Both the position numbers and the translations under genes were made by a program. Shown piece after piece: positions 26,170 through 32,700 of a DNA stretch of 32,700 nucleotides. The stretch is from positions 1-32,700 of the forward strand of contig NZ_FOHJ01000019.1 of the NCBI RefSeq assembly GCF_900111405.1, in the 5' to 3' direction. The notes below the pieces were generated by a model. The model saw only the letters and a list, made by a program, of their open reading frames with translations. It had not been told where the DNA came from and did not search any database. Position 1 is the stretch's first letter; each line of letters begins with the position of its first letter. The stretch is from Salinibacillus kushneri. GTDB taxonomy: Bacteria > Bacillota > Bacilli > Bacillales > Alkalibacillaceae.

Positions 26170-27459
26170 TCAATCGGTTTTGGCGGATTTGCCATGGAGG
26201 TGATTAAGTCGTTCTATTAAAGATGAACCTGTAGAATCAGCATTTGATTGTTTAGCTGGTGATGTAACCATAATATCTTTAAGTTCATAGGCTTGAGAAC
26301 CATGCTCTGCAAAATCAAGCCCGGATATTTCTTCTTCTTCTGTTACTCTAACACCGGCAATAGCTTTTATGATTCCAAAGAACACTAAGGTTACGACAAA
26401 CGTCCATGCAAACGTAGCTATAACTCCTAATGCCTGAACACCTAAGAGGGTTGCTCCACCCCCATAGAATAATCCACCTTCCGTAGCAAATAATCCAACA
26501 GCTATCGTTCCCCATATTCCGCAGGCTCCGTGAACAGCAATCGCTCCAACTGGATCATCAAGTCTTAAGTTTCTGTCAACAAATGCTACGCCTTCAACTA
26601 ATACAATTCCAGAGACGAAACCAATGATAATGGACCCCGTTAAAGATACATCAGCTGTACCGGCAGTAATACCGACTAAACCTCCAAGTGCACCGTTCAA
26701 TGTTAAAGAGGCATCAATTTTCTTGTATTTTAAAGAGGAATAAAAGGCTGATACAACAACAGCGGCTGAAGCGGACAGCATAGTTGTAGAAATAACGTGT
26801 GGAACAACTGTGACGTCGGCTGCTAATGCACTTCCGCCGTTAAATCCGAACCATCCGAACCAAAGAAAGAAGACTCCTAATGCTCCTAAAGGAACATTGC
26901 TGGCAGGTATAACTTTGGATTTTCCGTCTTCTGAATATTTACCAATACGAGCTCCCAAAAGCATAACTGCTGCAATTGCCCCTACAGCCCCAGTGAAGTG
27001 GACAACGGTAGATCCGGCAAAATCAACAAATCCTAGCTCTGAAAGCCAACCTCCACCCCAGACCCAGTGACCTACAACAGGATAAATAAAGGCAGTCATA
27101 GCAACGGTAAGTAATAGATAGCTATTTAGTTTCACTCGTTCGGCTACAGCACCTGAAATGATTGTAGCACATGTTGCTGCAAACATAGCCTGGAAAATGA
27201 AAAATCCGATATCTTCTACTCCACTTAACATAAATCCGTCTGTCCCTAAAAACCCAAAAGCATCAGCACCAAACATGATACCGTAACCAACTACAAAATA
27301 AAGAATCGCTCCAAGGGATATGGTAAGAAAGTTTTTCATTAAGATATTTAATGAGTTCTTAGAACGTGTAAAACCGGTCTCCACCATAGAAAAACCTGCA
27401 TGCATGAAAAATACTAAGATGGTTCCCAGCATTACCCATAACATATCAACAGACTCCAT
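26170..27459 (-). CDS. amtB: Ammonium transporter
   Basis: AmtB moves ammonium or ammonia across the membrane when nitrogen is scarce. The roughly 429-residue protein has eleven hydrophobic segments. Conserved features are HAGFSMVETGF near residues 21-31 and the twin pore histidines in TVVHFTGAVGA (about 160) and IAVHGACGIWG (about 310). The C-terminal tail is about 50 residues and carries GLDFAEHGSQAY, the part contacted by PII proteins. The ATG at 27459 has AAGGAG nine bases upstream; the in-frame TTG at 27468 abuts that site. It is the second gene of an operon with glnK 35 bases upstream, here in the order glnK-amtB. Confidence 0.95.
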   Translation of the reverse strand: MESVDMLWVMLGTILVFFMHAGFSMVETGFTRSKNSLNILMKNFLTISLGAILYFVVGYGIMFGADAFGFLGTDGFMLSGVEDIGFFIFQAMFAATCATIISGAVAERVKLNSYLLLTVAMTAFIYPVVGHWVWGGGWLSELGFVDFAGSTVVHFTGAVGAIAAVMLLGARIGKYSEDGKSKVIPASNVPLGALGVFFLWFGWFGFNGGSALAADVTVVPHVISTTMLSASAAVVVSAFYSSLKYKKIDASLTLNGALGGLVGITAGTADVSLTGSIIIGFVSGIVLVEGVAFVDRNLRLDDPVGAIAVHGACGIWGTIAVGLFATEGGLFYGGGATLLGVQALGVIATFAWTFVVTLVFFGIIKAIAGVRVTEEEEISGLDFAEHGSQAYELKDIMVTSPAKQSNADSTGSSLIERLNHLHGKSAKTD

Positions 27460-27494
27460 CTGATTCAACTCCTTAATAAATAGTGAATAAACAA

Positions 27495-27839
27495 TTAAGA
27501 ACTAATAGCTTCGACGCCATTTTCACCAGTACGTATGCGAATGACATCTTCTACGGGTATAACAAAGATTTTTCCATCTCCAACATTACCTTCTCCGCAA
27601 ATTTCCTTAATTAATGTGATGACTTCATCTGTCATATCCTGGGTAACGACCATTTCAATTTTGATTTTAGGAAATAGATTGATTTCATATTTGTTCCCTC
27701 TGTATACTCCAGTTTTCCCCTCCTGAAGACCGCATCCGGCAGCTTCTGTTACAGTAAGGCCGTATATCCCAAAGTCACCCAGTTTTTGACGAAGCTCAGC
27801 AAATTTTTCGGGTCGGATAATGCACTCAATCTTTTTCAT
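27495..27839 (-). CDS. glnK: PII nitrogen regulatory protein GlnK
   Basis: GlnK is a trimeric PII signal protein that senses 2-oxoglutarate and ATP/ADP and plugs AmtB when nitrogen is ample. The 114-residue protein has the family length. The T-loop (about 37-55, with Tyr51 in VYRGNKYEINLFPK) and the B- and C-loop motifs GEGNVGDGKIFVIPVED and IRTGENG are intact. The ATG has GGAGGTGA six bases upstream. It is the first gene of the glnK-amtB operon. A sigma-A promoter and a GlnR/TnrA box lie just upstream. Confidence 0.96.
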   Translation of the reverse strand: MKKIECIIRPEKFAELRQKLGDFGIYGLTVTEAAGCGLQEGKTGVYRGNKYEINLFPKIKIEMVVTQDMTDEVITLIKEICGEGNVGDGKIFVIPVEDVIRIRTGENGVEAISS

Positions 27840-27860
27840 GTACTTTCACCTCCGATTAAA

Positions 27861-27877
27861 TGTAAGGAAAATTAACA
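27861..27877 (-). promoter_or_regulatory. GlnR/TnrA box in the glnK leader
   Basis: TGTAAGGAAAATTAACA matches the GlnR/TnrA consensus TGTNAN7TNACA at every defined position. It is centred about 30 bases before the glnK start and downstream of the promoter, where binding would block transcription. TnrA activation sites normally lie near -49, so repression, probably by GlnR in nitrogen excess, is inferred. Confidence 0.85.
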
Positions 27878-27888
27878 TCTTATGTAAT

Positions 27889-27917
27889 ATAATATACCGC
27901 AATTTTTGAAATTGCAA
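27889..27917 (-). promoter_or_regulatory. Sigma-A promoter of glnK-amtB
   Basis: On the minus strand TTGCAA (27917-27912) and TATTAT (27894-27889) are exactly 17 bases apart, each close to consensus. The start would be near 27882, just before the GlnR/TnrA box. Confidence 0.65.
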
Positions 27918-28123
27918 GAACTTTTTCATATTTATTGACCAATAATAGTTGAAAGGGTTTGCAAATTGTGGTATTCATTCTTTGTTTGGCAAAGCATTTC
28001 GTGATTTCTCTTTAAAAAGCAGCGCCTTCACTTGTCAACTCTGTGTTTTTGTACACGACAAGTCATAAATGATAAAAACATGAATAGACTTGTACAAACA
28101 CTTAATGTAAGGGATGAGGTAAA

Positions 28124-28915
28124 TTGAGTCGGAAAAGTATTGGTGAAGTACGTCAAAATATTGCCAAACGAAAAAATCAAAAGAAACAGAAAGGGACAAG
28201 CTCTTTAGGGACAAACCGGGAAACTTCAATGGTTCAGGAAGAGGAGAAGCACGGATATTTTCCTTCCTTTTCAACGCCTAAAAGTACCAATCAGAATACA
28301 GATCAAACCTGGATTCCCGCCTTTGTGTTTAAAGCGTTATTAGCAGCCATAATCTTTTTTTCTACAGCTGTTATTCTCCGAATGGATTCTGAAGCTTTTC
28401 AAAGACCAAAAGCTTTTCTTATAAGTGCGTTTACAGAAGAATTTCCGTTTGCAAAAATTCAAGGTTGGTATCGAGAAAATTTAGGCACGCCCTTTGCTTT
28501 TTTAGAAAATGACAAAAATGCAGAGCAGGCAGTCGGAGAAAATGGTCTTATTTTACCTGTTAATGGAGTTATTTCTGAATCCTTCCAGCAAAATGGAGAA
28601 GGTGTATTGATTGAGGTTGGGGCGGAAAAAAATATGCAGGTTACATCGATGAAAGCTGGTACAGTTATATTTGCTGGAAATAAAAAAGATACGGGGAAGA
28701 CTATTATGATCCAGCATGATGATGGAACGACTTCAATTTATGGACATTTAAATGAAATTGAAGTGTTTCAATATCAATTTGTCTCCCAAAGTGAAGTGAT
28801 TGGCAATTTGCAGCCACAGGAAAGTGGGGAGCAGGCTACTTTATATTTTGCCATTCAAGAGGACCGGAAATTTATTGATCCTGTGAAGGTGATGCAAGTT
28901 GATGATCAGGCCTAA
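28124..28915 (+). CDS. spoIVFA: Stage IV sporulation protein FA
   Basis: SpoIVFA is a mother-cell membrane protein that holds the pro-sigma-K protease SpoIVFB inactive until the forespore signal. The 263-residue protein has a basic cytoplasmic N terminus (1-65), one membrane helix at about 66-86 and a LytM/M23-like domain at about 145-260 (GLILPVNGVISESF, KAGTVIFAG, IMIQHDDGTTSIYGHL). The expected zinc-site His/Asp in the first motif is missing (ISESF), so it is not a peptidase. TTG start 28124 is preceded by GATGAGGT. The end overlaps spoIVFB by 14 bases. Confidence 0.93.
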   Translation: MSRKSIGEVRQNIAKRKNQKKQKGTSSLGTNRETSMVQEEEKHGYFPSFSTPKSTNQNTDQTWIPAFVFKALLAAIIFFSTAVILRMDSEAFQRPKAFLISAFTEEFPFAKIQGWYRENLGTPFAFLENDKNAEQAVGENGLILPVNGVISESFQQNGEGVLIEVGAEKNMQVTSMKAGTVIFAGNKKDTGKTIMIQHDDGTTSIYGHLNEIEVFQYQFVSQSEVIGNLQPQESGEQATLYFAIQEDRKFIDPVKVMQVDDQA

Positions 28916-29771
28916 ATTACTTTCTCGTTTTCACATTCATCCTTTACTATGGCTGGTTCTGTTCTTAGGTGTTTTAACTGGGTCGTTTGTGGAAATTGTT
29001 ATCATTTTTTGTTTGATCTTTGTTCATGAAATGGGCCATGTTGGGATGGCTCTTTTTTTTCGCTGGAGAATTACGAATGTAATGTTTTGGCCATTTGGGG
29101 GCGTGATGGATACTGAAGAATATTTTACGCGTTCCTATAAAGAAGAATTTCTTGTTGTTCTGGCTGGACCTTTGCAGCATATATGGCTTCATCTATTATT
29201 AATCCAGCTCTCCTCATTTGAGGTTTTTCCGGCCTATATAATCGAGTATGCTTTAATGTATAATCTACAGCTTTTTTTATTTAATCTCCTTCCCATTTAT
29301 CCTTTAGATGGTGGAAGAATTTTGCTTTTACTTATATCCTGTAAAGTTCCTTTCAAAAAAGTTTTAGGTTATACGGTTCATCTATCCGTTATCTGTATCT
29401 TCGTTTGTTTAGCTATTGCTACAGTTAATCAGTGGCTGACCTTTCATACTCTGCTTTTGGCCGGTTTTCTTTTTATAGAAAATCGTCTAGAATGGAAAAG
29501 AAAACACTATGTATTTATTCGTCATTTGATGGCGCGTTATAATCAACCCCAATCTAGCGGAAATAGAGAAATCGTCCTGACTGTCTCTCCAGCAGCTACA
29601 GTAAATGCTGTTTTACAAAGTTTTTATAAAGGAAGGTATCATCGAATGGAAGTGGTTTCCGGAAGTAACCGATTATCCTTTGTTCAGGAAGAAGAATGTT
29701 TGCACGTCTTCTTTGACCGGAAAACCCCCTATTTAGAAATGGAGAAGGTAGCCAGGATTGGAAACACCTAA
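28902..29771 (+). CDS. spoIVFB: SpoIVFB, site-2-type intramembrane metalloprotease
   Basis: SpoIVFB cleaves pro-sigma-K within the outer forespore membrane. The 289-residue protein has about six membrane segments, the zinc motif HEMGH at 42-46 with catalytic Glu43, and PLDGG at 134-138 with the third ligand Asp136. The last about 90 residues form a cytoplasmic CBS-like part. The ATG at 28902 is preferred to the adjacent TTG 28899; AAGGTGAT lies about nine bases upstream inside spoIVFA. The pair is cotranscribed and rng follows 14 bases later. Confidence 0.95.
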   Translation: MIRPKLLSRFHIHPLLWLVLFLGVLTGSFVEIVIIFCLIFVHEMGHVGMALFFRWRITNVMFWPFGGVMDTEEYFTRSYKEEFLVVLAGPLQHIWLHLLLIQLSSFEVFPAYIIEYALMYNLQLFLFNLLPIYPLDGGRILLLLISCKVPFKKVLGYTVHLSVICIFVCLAIATVNQWLTFHTLLLAGFLFIENRLEWKRKHYVFIRHLMARYNQPQSSGNREIVLTVSPAATVNAVLQSFYKGRYHRMEVVSGSNRLSFVQEEECLHVFFDRKTPYLEMEKVARIGNT

Positions 29772-29785
29772 TTGGAGCGATACAG

Positions 29786-31231
29786 GTGAAAAAGTTATAT
29801 ATTCAAACGAGGACAACCGAAAAAATCGCCTTACTTATGGAAGGGCAGCATCTGGAGCATTTTTTTATTGACCGGAAAGATCAGGCTTCTTTAGTAGGTA
29901 ATATCTACATAGGGAGAATCAGGAGAATAGATCATGGCCTCCAGGCGGCGTTTGTAGACATTGGACAGAAAAAGCTATCCTTCTTACCTAAAAAAGAAAT
30001 TCCTGTATCACGAAAAGATTCTCAGCTGCCGATTGAACAGCATGTTTATGAGGGAATGAATGTGATTGTACAGGTTATAAAGGATGCTTATGAGCAAAAA
30101 GGACCGAGCGTGACTGCTAATATAACACTCCCTGGCCGTTACTTTATTTATCTGCCTTATAGCGGATATAAAGCAGCTTCTAAAAAAATGAAACCAGCAG
30201 ATAAACAAAGAATACAATCGATGCTTGAGAATTGGTCTTTTTCCAGTGAAGGAGCGATTATTCGAACTTCTGCTTTACAAGCGGATCATAAAGAATTAAA
30301 AGGAGAATGGGAGCTATTACAGCAAAAGTGGAAGGAGATTGAAAAACAGGCCCATACTTATAAAAAACCTGCTCCATTATTTGTTGACCGGGAAATTCCT
30401 GAACGTATCATACGAAAATATGCTACCCCTTCTGTAGAGGAAATTATTTTTGATGAAGCTGAAATTGCTCAGTATATGAAGAAGACTTATCCTGTTTTAA
30501 AAGAGAAAATGCGCTGGTCAGATAACCTTGAGAAGGAAATGCCTCTATCGATTAAACATGTGCTGGAACGTCTTACACAGAAAAGAGTAAAATTATCATC
30601 AGGTATTGAGTTAATCATAGAAAAAACAGCAGCTCTTACAGTAATTGATGTAAATACTGCAGCTTTTAAAGGGAAATGGACAAAGGACAGGACGGTTTTA
30701 GGGGCTAACCTGGAAGCGGCTAAGGAGATTGCCATGCATTTGAAGCTTCGTAACCTGTCCGGAATGATTTTTATTGATTTTATTAGTATGAAACGAAAAC
30801 AGGATGAAGAGCAGGTGCTTTCAGAAATGAAGCGGCTTGTCAGACAGGACTCTACTTTCTGTGAGATGTTTGGGTTTACGAAGCTTGGTATATTGGAAAT
30901 GACTCGAAAACGGGAAGGAGTAGATATACCTTCTTTAGTTTGTGAACCTAAAGAATTAGCATGGACAGCCCAGACGCATGCTTTTCAATTGGAACGGGAA
31001 TTATGGTCGTATCGAAAAAAAGATTGTGAAGCCCTCCTTGTTGAAGTAAGACCGGATGTGCTTGATGCATTTGTTCATTATGTTGATATCAAAAAATTAT
31101 CAAAAATCAAGCCTATTTATCTTGAAAAAAACTCTTTAGAAACCCGGGAATTTGTGATAAAGTTTATAGGTGACCTTAAATGGTTGGAACGTAGTCATAC
31201 AACGGCAACAGCTATTGACAAATTCATATAA
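29786..31231 (+). CDS. rng: Ribonuclease E/G family protein (RNase G-like)
   Basis: RNase E/G enzymes cut single-stranded RNA in mRNA decay and rRNA maturation. The 481-residue protein has an S1 domain at about 35-125 (GNIYIGRIRRIDHGLQAAFVDIG) and the catalytic DNase I-like domain with IDVNTAAFKGKW near 287, NLEAAKEIAMHLKLRNLSGMIFIDFI near 310-335. The usual CPxC zinc link after LTRKR is absent; only one Cys (SLVCEP) remains. The GTG start has GGAG eight bases upstream. It lies between spoIVFB and rplU, a place with no such gene in B. subtilis. Confidence 0.92.
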   Translation: MKKLYIQTRTTEKIALLMEGQHLEHFFIDRKDQASLVGNIYIGRIRRIDHGLQAAFVDIGQKKLSFLPKKEIPVSRKDSQLPIEQHVYEGMNVIVQVIKDAYEQKGPSVTANITLPGRYFIYLPYSGYKAASKKMKPADKQRIQSMLENWSFSSEGAIIRTSALQADHKELKGEWELLQQKWKEIEKQAHTYKKPAPLFVDREIPERIIRKYATPSVEEIIFDEAEIAQYMKKTYPVLKEKMRWSDNLEKEMPLSIKHVLERLTQKRVKLSSGIELIIEKTAALTVIDVNTAAFKGKWTKDRTVLGANLEAAKEIAMHLKLRNLSGMIFIDFISMKRKQDEEQVLSEMKRLVRQDSTFCEMFGFTKLGILEMTRKREGVDIPSLVCEPKELAWTAQTHAFQLERELWSYRKKDCEALLVEVRPDVLDAFVHYVDIKKLSKIKPIYLEKNSLETREFVIKFIGDLKWLERSHTTATAIDKFI

Positions 31232-31244
31232 ATAGTGCTAATAT
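31215..31244 (+). promoter_or_regulatory. Sigma-A promoter for rplU-prp-rpmA
   Basis: TTGACA at 31215-31220 is a perfect -35 box, inside the last codons of rng. TAATAT at 31239-31244 is 18 bases further. The start would be near 31251, at the front of the leader RNA. Confidence 0.6.
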
Positions 31245-31250
31245 TTTAAT

Positions 31251-31363
31251 GTTGTATTTGTCGTAGCACCTGTATGCTACAACCGCTCAGAATAGGTTTT
31301 TAAATCTCCGTATAATTACGGGGTACCTAAATGGCGAGTCTTAGTCTAAGAGGAGGTGCAAGT
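31251..31363 (+). ncRNA. Ribosomal protein L21-type leader RNA
   Basis: Upstream of rplU the leader contains the hairpin GTAGCA-CCTGTA-TGCTAC, the sequence CGCTCAGAATAGG, CCGTATAATTACGG and CTTAGTCTAAGAGGAGG. This layout resembles the Firmicutes L21 leader, thought to be an autoregulatory mRNA structure bound by ribosomal protein L21. I identify it from memory of the arrangement, not from a covariance search. Confidence 0.65.
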
Positions 31364-31672
31364 ATGTACGCTATTATTGAAACAGGCGGAAAGCAACTAA
31401 AAGTAGAAGAAGGTCAGGAAATCTTCGTCGAAAAACTAGGTGCTGAAGCTGGCGAAACGGTTACGTTTGATAAAGTACTTTTCGTTGGTGGAGATGACAC
31501 AAAAGTTGGTACACCATATGTTGATGGTGCTAGTGTTACAGCTAAAGTAGATAAAGAAGGCCGTGGTAAAAAAATTACGGTTTTCAAATATAAGCCAAAG
31601 AAAAACTATAAGCGTAAACAAGGTCATCGTCAACCGTATACGAAAGTTGTTATTGATAAAATTGATGCATAA
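31364..31672 (+). CDS. rplU: 50S ribosomal protein L21
   Basis: The 102-residue protein begins [25 protein letters not shown] and ends with the basic segment KIT...[26 protein letters not shown], both diagnostic for L21, which binds 23S rRNA. ATG 31364 has AGGAGGTG at close spacing. An in-frame ATG at 31331 lies in the leader RNA and has no ribosome site. It is the first gene of rplU-prp-rpmA. Confidence 0.98.
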   Translation: MYAIIETGGKQLKVEEGQEIFVEKLGAEAGETVTFDKVLFVGGDDTKVGTPYVDGASVTAKVDKEGRGKKITVFKYKPKKNYKRKQGHRQPYTKVVIDKIDA

Positions 31673-31684
31673 GGAATTTTAAAT

Positions 31685-32014
31685 ATGATTCATGTTCACA
31701 TTGATCGTAATGATCAAAATGAAATTCAATCGTTTGAACTAAAAGGACATGCTGGAAGTGGCCCTTATGGACATGACTTAGTTTGTGCAGCCGTTTCAGC
31801 TGTATCCTTTGGGGCGCTGAATGCCGTTATTCAATTGTGTGAGGTGGAACCCCTTATTGAGCAGGATATAGAGGAAGGGGGCTATTTAAGAATGCAACTT
31901 CCGCTGAATATGAATCAGGAAGTTCATCAAAAAGCCCAGCATCTGCTTGAAGGCATGGTGATTTCACTGGAGACGATTGAACGTGATTATCATGAACACA
32001 TATCGATTAAATAA
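31685..32014 (+). CDS. prp: Prp, ribosomal-processing cysteine protease
   Basis: Prp (YsxB) removes the N-terminal extension of ribosomal protein L27 and is found only in bacteria with extended L27. The 109-residue protein carries the catalytic pair His22 and Cys34 in [18 protein letters not shown], at the positions known in S. aureus Prp. The gene lies between rplU and rpmA, as usual. The ribosome site AAGGAA is weak. Its target sequence is visible in rpmA directly downstream. Confidence 0.95.
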   Translation: MIHVHIDRNDQNEIQSFELKGHAGSGPYGHDLVCAAVSAVSFGALNAVIQLCEVEPLIEQDIEEGGYLRMQLPLNMNQEVHQKAQHLLEGMVISLETIERDYHEHISIK

Positions 32015-32027
32015 GGAGGTGCAGCAC

Positions 32028-32318
32028 ATGCTACGTCTAGATTTACAATTTTTCTCCCAGAAAAAAGGTCAAGGTAGTACGAAAAACGGACGTGACTCTG
32101 AGTCAAAACGTCTTGGTACAAAGCGTGCTGATGGCCAAGTTGTAACTGGTGGTTCAATCCTTTACCGTCAACGTGGTACAAAGGTTTACCCTGGCGTAAA
32201 CGTTGGTATCGGTGGAGACGACACACTTTTCGCTAAAATTGATGGTGTGGTTAAATTTGAGCGTTACGGTCGTGACCGTAAAAAAGTAAGTGTGTACCCT
32301 GTTGCACAAGAAGCGTAA
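32028..32318 (+). CDS. rpmA: 50S ribosomal protein L27, with cleavable N-terminal extension
   Basis: The 96-residue protein contains the L27 body from about residue 10, with [19 protein letters not shown] and [15 protein letters not shown]. The first residues, [14 protein letters not shown], are the Firmicutes extension that Prp removes, with the cut expected after FFS. ATG 32028 follows a strong AAGGAGGTG. The frame is open further upstream to 31977, inside prp, but that is not a start. The right-hand IS begins about 33 bases after the stop codon, and no terminator is seen between them. Confidence 0.98.
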   Translation: MLRLDLQFFSQKKGQGSTKNGRDSESKRLGTKRADGQVVTGGSILYRQRGTKVYPGVNVGIGGDDTLFAKIDGVVKFERYGRDRKKVSVYPVAQEA

Positions 32319-32358
32319 CTTGATTTAAAAAGACTTTAGCTTCATGATGAGTGATGTG

Positions 32359-32399
32359 CACCCCAAAAGTTAGACGAACTAATTCTAACTTTTGGGGTG
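32359..32399 (+). repeat. Long hairpin just inside the IS end (right copy)
   Basis: It has 16-base perfect arms around a nine-base loop, followed by TTTTTT, directly before the GTG of orfA. Identical to the left copy. It could terminate transcription arriving from rpmA and also buries the GGGG that would serve as ribosome site. Confidence 0.75.
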
Positions 32400-32405
32400 T
32401 TTTTT

Positions 32406-32700
32406 GTGGTCAAATATGATGAAGGATTTAAGCAAAATGTAGTTAACGCTTATTTAGCTGGAGAAGGTGGATATGCTTCCTTGGCTAAAAGATTTGGAAT
32501 TCGAAGTAAAACCAATATAAGAAAATGGGTCAGTGCTTTCCGACAGTTTGGGGAACAGGGTTTGACTACTAAAAAAGCATCTACGAATTATCCTGTTCAA
32601 TTTAAATTAGATGTCATAAACTATAAGGTAAGAACAGGAGATTCCCTTGAAGATGTTGCTAGAAAATTTGGCATTACTGAACCGCCTTTGATTCTTAATT
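32406..32700 (+). CDS. IS3-family transposase OrfA, N-terminal part
   Basis: 98 codons of the same OrfA as at the left edge, starting at a GTG directly after the hairpin and running off the window with no stop. Both helix-turn-helix segments are intact and no lesion is visible, so the element may still be active. OrfB lies outside the window. Confidence 0.8.
   Translation, partial: MVKYDEGFKQNVVNAYLAGEGGYASLAKRFGIRSKTNIRKWVSAFRQFGEQGLTTKKASTNYPVQFKLDVINYKVRTGDSLEDVARKFGITEPPLILN

Larger units (their letters stand above)
32352..32700 (+). mobile_element. IS3-family insertion sequence, 5' end only, cut by the window edge
   Basis: The 5' terminus begins TGATGTGCACCCC (TGTGCACCCC at 32355), and everything to the edge matches the left end of the window in reverse. 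The insertion separates rpmA from the spo0B-obg genes that follow it in B. subtilis. Only the first 349 bases are present. Confidence 0.85.

Noticed and set aside
28063-28098. Sigma-E promoter for spoIVFA (TCATAAAT and TGTACAAA)
   Set aside because: The spacing is 20 bases and the -10 matches only 5 of 8 positions. The hairpin CTTGTC/GACAAG at 28031-28062 was noted too but has no clear role.
1-32700. Composite transposon carrying the whole region
   Set aside because: The genes are conserved core genes in their usual order; only contig-end IS copies are seen.
1-32700. CRISPR array, tRNA, rRNA or prophage genes
   Set aside because: None were seen: no regularly spaced repeats and no phage-type proteins.

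Overview
The window looks like a chromosomal segment of a low-GC, endospore-forming Bacillaceae bacterium. Its gene order matches the Bacillus subtilis hemA-to-rpmA region as I remember it: a heme operon, spoVID-ysxE, valS-folC, spoIIB-maf-radC, mreBCD-minCD, spoIVFA-spoIVFB and rplU-prp-rpmA. Genus cannot be fixed from the sequence. The very acidic SpoVID, the rng gene and the repeat type suggest the Oceanobacillus/Virgibacillus side of the family, which is inference.

Layout. Both ends (1-346 minus strand, 32352-32700 plus strand) are the same 5' end of an IS3-family insertion sequence, in divergent orientation. They appear identical over the whole shared length, as expected if this is an assembly contig that stopped inside a repeated IS. 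Next come a small membrane protein (373-846, minus) and the operon hemA-hemX-hemC-hemD-hemB-hemL (1085-7507), which makes heme precursors from glutamyl-tRNA. hemL carries a one-base deletion in an A run. Two structured interspersed repeats in opposite orientation flank hemL. Then follow the spore coat pair spoVID-ysxE with a sigma-E-like promoter, a small minus-strand membrane protein, a T-box leader with a valine (GUC) specifier and valS, then folC. A membrane-anchored GAF-GGDEF diguanylate cyclase sits where B. subtilis has comC. spoIIB, maf and radC lead into mreBCD and minCD (cell shape and division-site selection).

Between minD and spoIVFA is a nitrogen insert: a glutamine-hydrolysing asparagine synthetase (AsnO-like) on the plus strand and a convergent glnK-amtB operon on the minus strand. 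The glnK promoter is followed by a perfect GlnR/TnrA box placed for repression. After that come spoIVFA-spoIVFB (pro-sigma-K processing), a ribonuclease G gene, and the ribosomal cluster rplU-prp-rpmA with an L21-type leader. The right-hand IS begins about 33 bases after rpmA, where spo0B and obg would normally follow.

I found no phage, CRISPR array, tRNA or rRNA, and no clearly undescribed multi-gene system. The most interesting items are the hemL frameshift, the covarying hairpin repeats, the diguanylate cyclase replacing comC, and the nitrogen insert with its regulatory sites.
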